Source of the DNA: Clostridiaceae bacterium
Lineage (GTDB): Bacteria > Bacillota > Clostridia > Lachnospirales > Lachnospiraceae
Length of the DNA: 62,961 nt
Direction of reading: 5' to 3'
Assembly: GCA_018378255.1 (NCBI GenBank)
Contig: JAGZXV010000007.1
Span: 1 to 62,961 of the forward strand
The notes beneath the pieces were generated by a model, which saw only the letters and a list, made by a program, of their open reading frames with translations, was not told the DNA's origin and ran no database searches. This document shows positions 59,881 through 62,961 of this stretch, in pieces (the first letter of the stretch is position 1; each line of letters starts with the position of its first letter). The position numbers and the translations under genes were made by a program.

Positions 59881-60792
59881 ATGAAAGATACGGCATTGGT
59901 AATTATGGCAGCTGGAATTGGCAGCCGGTTTGGCGGCGGCATCAAACAATTGGAGCCGGTGGGACCGAATGGTGAGATCATTATGGATTATTCCATCCAC
60001 GATGCGCTGGAAGCAGGATTTAATAAAATCATATTTATAATCCGTAAGGACTTGGAAAAGGATTTTAAGGAGATCATCGGACAGAGGATTGAAAAGATCG
60101 CTCCGGTTGAATATGTGTTCCAGGAATTAGAAGATCTGCCGGAAGGTTATAAAAAACCGGAGGGAAGAACAAAACCGTGGGGAACCGGCCAGGCTGTTTT
60201 ATGCATAAAGGGTGTGGTAAAGGATCCATTTTTAGTGATTAATGCGGATGACTACTATGGTAAAGAAGGGTTTAAGAAGATTCATCAGTATCTTGCACAG
60301 GAGATGGATGTAAACAGTGATCTATACGATATCTGCATGGGCGGATTTATTTTATCCAATACGCTGAGTGAAAACGGCGGGGTTACCAGAGGCGTGTGTG
60401 TGCTGAACGAAGATGGTACTTTAAAGGACGTAACTGAAACCTATAATATCGAGATGAAGGGGAACGGCCTGTTTGCAACCGATGTGGACGGCAATCCTGT
60501 TTTAATCAGCCCCAACCAGCATGTTTCCATGAATATGTGGGGACTTCCGCCAAAGTTTTTAGATGAACTGGAGGAAGGTTTTAAGGAATTTTTGGAAAAC
60601 CAAAAGGAAGGCGATCTTAAATCAGAGTATCTTCTTCCAAGTATCATCGACGGAATGGTTAAATCAGGGCGTGCCAAGGTGGCGGTGCTGGAAACGTTGG
60701 ATAAGTGGTTTGGTGTCACCTATAAAGAGGATAAAGAAGCAGTTGTGAATGCCATTAAGAAATTGATTGCGGATGGGGTTTATCAGGCTTAA
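59881..60792 (+). CDS. NTP-transferase family sugar nucleotidyltransferase
   Basis: 303 residues. The N-terminal nucleotide-binding loop is MAAGIGSRFGGGIKQLEPVG (about residues 9-28), with FLVINADDYYG (about 118-128) supplying the metal-binding Asp residues. Such enzymes couple a sugar 1-phosphate to an NTP, giving NDP-sugar and pyrophosphate for glycan synthesis. It differs from GalU in the spacing of the later motifs, so the sugar is not assigned. ACAGGAG precedes the ATG. Transcribed alone from its own promoter. Confidence 0.88.
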   Translation: MKDTALVIMAAGIGSRFGGGIKQLEPVGPNGEIIMDYSIHDALEAGFNKIIFIIRKDLEKDFKEIIGQRIEKIAPVEYVFQELEDLPEGYKKPEGRTKPWGTGQAVLCIKGVVKDPFLVINADDYYGKEGFKKIHQYLAQEMDVNSDLYDICMGGFILSNTLSENGGVTRGVCVLNEDGTLKDVTETYNIEMKGNGLFATDVDGNPVLISPNQHVSMNMWGLPPKFLDELEEGFKEFLENQKEGDLKSEYLLPSIIDGMVKSGRAKVAVLETLDKWFGVTYKEDKEAVVNAIKKLIADGVYQA

Positions 60793-60818
60793 AGACAGGG
60801 ATGGTTCTGTCGGGCTAT

Positions 60819-60865
60819 AACACAAAGGGTGAAGGTATTTTTTAAATGCCTTCACCCTTTGTGTT
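60819..60865. terminator. Bidirectional terminator, related GTGAAGG palindrome
   Basis: AACACAAAGGGTGAAGG pairs perfectly with CCTTCACCCTTTGTGTT, and the inner TATTT/AAATG extends the stem. It lies between the convergent nucleotidyltransferase and the hypothetical gene at 60914. The GTGAAGG...CCTTCAC core resembles the AAACGTGAAGG family. Confidence 0.85.
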
Positions 60866-60913
60866 TCCTGATCCTGATACGGAAACTCAAACCGGGTTAT
60901 CTCCCGGCGGAGT

Positions 60914-61231
60914 TTAAAAGCTGCTGTTTGGTATCAGCATCATGTCAGGGTTTAAATGCTGAATCCCGGTCTTGGCAAACGGCAATTCTGTGTCCAGGAC
61001 GCTGATCCTGCGGCTGATTTTTTCTGCCTCATATCCGTCGGCTACAATTCTCGCTTTCAGTTCATCAATCATGGCCTTTCGGAGCGATTCCTTAGCTAAA
61101 GCGCCGGCCTCGAAAGACATGATATCACAGAGATTGTGAAGATCATCCAGCGTATATTCATCTTCTTTCATAGATTGAAGAAAGTATATTCTTTCCATGG
61201 TGTTTCCGCATTTTGCAAAAGTTCTGATCAT
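60914..61231 (-). CDS. Hypothetical protein, 105 residues
   Basis: ATG 61231-61229 with AGAGGGG upstream on the minus strand. Predicted mostly helical, rich in Glu and Lys (TLDDLHNLCDIM, AKESLRKAMIDELKARIV), with no signal peptide or membrane segment. I do not recognise a family. The good ribosome site and the terminator beyond its end support a real gene. The 254-bp gap to the MerR gene (61232-61485) is AT-rich and should hold the two divergent promoters, but I find none with good -35 and -10 boxes. Confidence 0.65.
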   Translation of the reverse strand: MIRTFAKCGNTMERIYFLQSMKEDEYTLDDLHNLCDIMSFEAGALAKESLRKAMIDELKARIVADGYEAEKISRRISVLDTELPFAKTGIQHLNPDMMLIPNSSF

Positions 61232-61485
61232 AATAATTCCCCTCTAATTCTGCCGTTAAAGCGGCGTACTGATAATAATATTATGCCATCCTGTGCTGTT
61301 AACAGAAATTTTAAAGTTTGGCAGGGGAAAAGTCAATTTGCCAATGCCACAAAAAAATTATGAAATTAAGTAATGTTTTCAGCATAATCTTAATTATCAA
61401 GGCATATGATATAAGTAAACAAGTATATTTCAGTGGTAATGATCATTTTTGCCATCTGGATAGGAGCAAGAGGAGAGGATTAGCT

Positions 61486-62136
61486 ATGGATGAGATACAT
61501 TATTTAATATCGGATGCATCAAAAAAAGTGGATGTAGAGGCGCACGTGCTTCGTTACTGGGAAGATGAATTGGGACTTGAGATTCCGAGGAATGATATGG
61601 GACACCGCTATTATACGGAATTACATATTCGTCTGTTCCGCCAGATCAAGGAGCTGAAAGAAAAAGGATATCAACTGAAAGCGATTAAAACTGCTCTTGA
61701 CCGGATTATGGACGAGCATAAAGATAGTCAGATCACTGACGATTTATTGGAACAGGATATGACAGAGGTATTAAAAGAGACAGCGATGGAGACAAGCCTC
61801 AGCACTCAGAGCGAAGGCGGACTCCAGAGCATGACGGCAGAGGAAAAGATGGAACAGTTCCAGCAGATCATGAACCAGGTAATTGGACGGGCCATTGAAG
61901 CCAATAATGAAAAGCTTTCCCAGGATGTGAGCTGTATGGTGGGAGATAAGGTTTTAAAAGAGCTGGAATACCTGATGCGGGTTAAGGATGAGAAAGAGGA
62001 CGAGCGCTTCAAGCAGTTGGATGAAATCATCCGTACCTATCAGAAGGACAACCGTGGACGCAGTGAAGCGGCAGCCTCTAAGATTCCATTTTTTAAGAAA
62101 AAACGCTTTGGACGAAATATAAAAAAGCTGATTTGA
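61486..62136 (+). CDS. MerR-family DNA-binding regulator
   Basis: 216 residues from ATG 61486 with AGAGGAGAGG upstream; the frame extends upstream without a ribosome site. The N-terminal MerR helix-turn-helix (YLISDASKKVDVEAHVLRYWE, then GHRYYTELHIRLFRQIKELKEKGYQLKAIK) is followed by a long helical region (about 100-190) likely to form a coiled coil, and a basic tail (KKKRFGRNIKKL). No Cys-rich metal site. The basic tail and coiled coil recall RacA-like or uncharacterised clostridial MerR proteins. The target is unknown. Confidence 0.85.
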   Translation: MDEIHYLISDASKKVDVEAHVLRYWEDELGLEIPRNDMGHRYYTELHIRLFRQIKELKEKGYQLKAIKTALDRIMDEHKDSQITDDLLEQDMTEVLKETAMETSLSTQSEGGLQSMTAEEKMEQFQQIMNQVIGRAIEANNEKLSQDVSCMVGDKVLKELEYLMRVKDEKEDERFKQLDEIIRTYQKDNRGRSEAAASKIPFFKKKRFGRNIKKLI

Positions 62137-62156
62137 GGAAACTCAGATCAGCTTTT
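62123..62156. terminator. Shared terminator whose stem contains both convergent stop codons
   Basis: AAAAGCTGAT-T-TGAG / CTCA-G-ATCAGCTTTT with a GAAA loop. The MerR stop (62134-62136) and the stop of the minus-strand hydrolase (62148-62150) both fall inside the hairpin. The T-run on each strand is provided by the stem base. Confidence 0.88.
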
Positions 62157-62867
62157 ACGGCAGGCATCTACAAATGAAGTGAAGAGATTTTTTGCCGCTT
62201 CATTGAATGGGTATAAATATTCAGGATGCCATTGAACAGCTACAAAATAAGGGTAATCTCTCATTTCCACAGCCTCGATCAGCCCGTCGGGGGCATATCC
62301 GGTTACAGTAAGTGAAGGGGCGGTTTTCTTGATTGCCTGATGATGCATGCTGTTCACTTGAATTGTGTCACTGCCGCAGATGGAAGCCAGCAATGAACCC
62401 TTCTCAACGGAAACTGAGTGGGAATAGTTGGTGTAATAAAACGGCTGGCGGTGGGCAATTGGGAATTCCGGTGCGGTCTGACTGGGAATATCCTGATAGA
62501 TGGTTCCTCCTAAACCGATGTTTAAAAGCTGGATTCCGCGGCAGATGCCAAGGACCGGCTTTTTTGCATTTAATACTTTCGGAAGAAGGGCTATTTCAAG
62601 CTTATCTCTCAGCGGGGATACATCGCCGCAGTTGAGATGGGTTGGCTCTCCAAAATAGGAGGGGTGGACATCCGGACCGCCGGTAAAAAGAACTCCGTCC
62701 ACAAGGCTGAGAAGCTGGTCTAAATCCTCGTCGGATACCTCTAAAGGGAAAACAAGAGGAATAGCGCCGGCATCCCTGATTGCCCTCAGATATGTGGGGC
62801 GCATGGTCAAATCATCTTTAGCCGTATCATGGGAAGGCGTGATGCCGATAACTGGTTTTACTGCCAT
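62148..62867 (-). CDS. Gamma-glutamyl-gamma-aminobutyrate hydrolase family (class I glutamine amidotransferase-like)
   Basis: 239 residues. Oxyanion strand FTGGPDVHPSYFGE (about 61-74), nucleophile Cys in KPVLGICRGIQLLN (about 103-116), catalytic His in VAVQWHPEYLYP (about 210-221). This is the PuuD/peptidase C26 layout: a stand-alone triad hydrolase that cleaves gamma-glutamyl amide bonds. GAGGTT lies upstream of ATG 62867. From 62868 to the window end I see only non-coding sequence. Confidence 0.9.
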   Translation of the reverse strand: MAVKPVIGITPSHDTAKDDLTMRPTYLRAIRDAGAIPLVFPLEVSDEDLDQLLSLVDGVLFTGGPDVHPSYFGEPTHLNCGDVSPLRDKLEIALLPKVLNAKKPVLGICRGIQLLNIGLGGTIYQDIPSQTAPEFPIAHRQPFYYTNYSHSVSVEKGSLLASICGSDTIQVNSMHHQAIKKTAPSLTVTGYAPDGLIEAVEMRDYPYFVAVQWHPEYLYPFNEAAKNLFTSFVDACRKS

Positions 62868-62961
62868 ATGGATAACCTCATTTCTTCATTATATGATATG
62901 AAATTTTATTGGGAATGTTTCATTTGCCTCTCTATATGTACCCGGGGGGATGCACTGAAGG

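Overview
The window looks like a chromosome segment of an anaerobic Clostridia-class Firmicute, most plausibly Lachnospiraceae-like (inference). The signs are strong AGGAGG ribosome sites, frequent TTG/GTG starts, intermediate GC, lipoprotein-type transporters, a Na+-type F-ATPase, a BspA-like surface protein and SipW/TasA-type secretion. No phage, plasmid, CRISPR array or intact insertion sequence is visible; the only mobile-like item is a broken Rpn-type nuclease gene. LAYOUT. (1) 1-15700: two versions of one peptide-type ABC transporter locus. The intact version is LysR (8740-7814), permeases, a fused double ATPase, a solute-binding lipoprotein and a UxuA-like enzyme (9049-15639). The left version (221-3407) keeps the LysR gene and binding protein, but its ATPase survives only as a C-terminal scrap (1322-1509) and its UxuA-like gene is collapsed by in-frame deletions (3195-3407). 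Between them lie a FAD oxidoreductase, a 59-codon ORF, and another UxuA-like gene and binding protein. Three binding proteins therefore probably share one permease/ATPase set. (2) 15743-19374: LysR, YfcC-type carrier and M20 amidohydrolase on the minus strand. (3) 19591-21135: tRNA-Val on plus, an Rpn-family pseudogene, and a Phe-Gly-Gly tRNA cluster on minus. (4) 21417-28599: a zinc-ribbon/TPR membrane protein, then a response regulator and hybrid sensor kinase transcribed divergently, and a CitMHS-type carboxylate carrier preceded by a phased operator array. (5) 28825-40251: a PrpR-like regulator with a degenerate ATPase domain, divergent from a nine-gene catabolic operon (four-carbon acid-sugar kinase, Fe-alcohol dehydrogenase, DapA-like lyase, PdxA2, SerA-like dehydrogenase, TctC-TctB-TctA transporter, metallo-beta-lactamase-fold hydrolase). 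(6) 40515-47661: complete ATP synthase operon atpZ-I-B-E-F-H-A-G-D-C whose c subunit carries the sodium signature, then an M20 peptidase. (7) 49421-55586: a response-regulator-like protein with Glu at the phospho-acceptor position, then a cyclic-di-GMP-I riboswitch and terminator in front of a SipW peptidase / TasA-like fibre protein / Pro-rich protein / second SipW / repeat protein operon. This is the most interesting system in the window: a riboswitch-gated surface matrix or fibre module with two dedicated signal peptidases. (8) 55779-62867: a divergent cis-prenyltransferase, a BspA-like surface protein interrupted by two frameshifts at simple sequence repeats (one at a classical A-AAA-AAG slippery site), a nucleotidyltransferase, a MerR regulator and a gamma-glutamyl hydrolase. 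A recurring theme is large, often perfect inverted repeats at convergent gene ends (119-196, 15648-15700, 23620-24061, 28624-28781, 60819-60865, 62123-62156). Several share an AAACGTGAAGG core, and the largest has a 77-bp perfect stem built of 16-bp tandem repeats.
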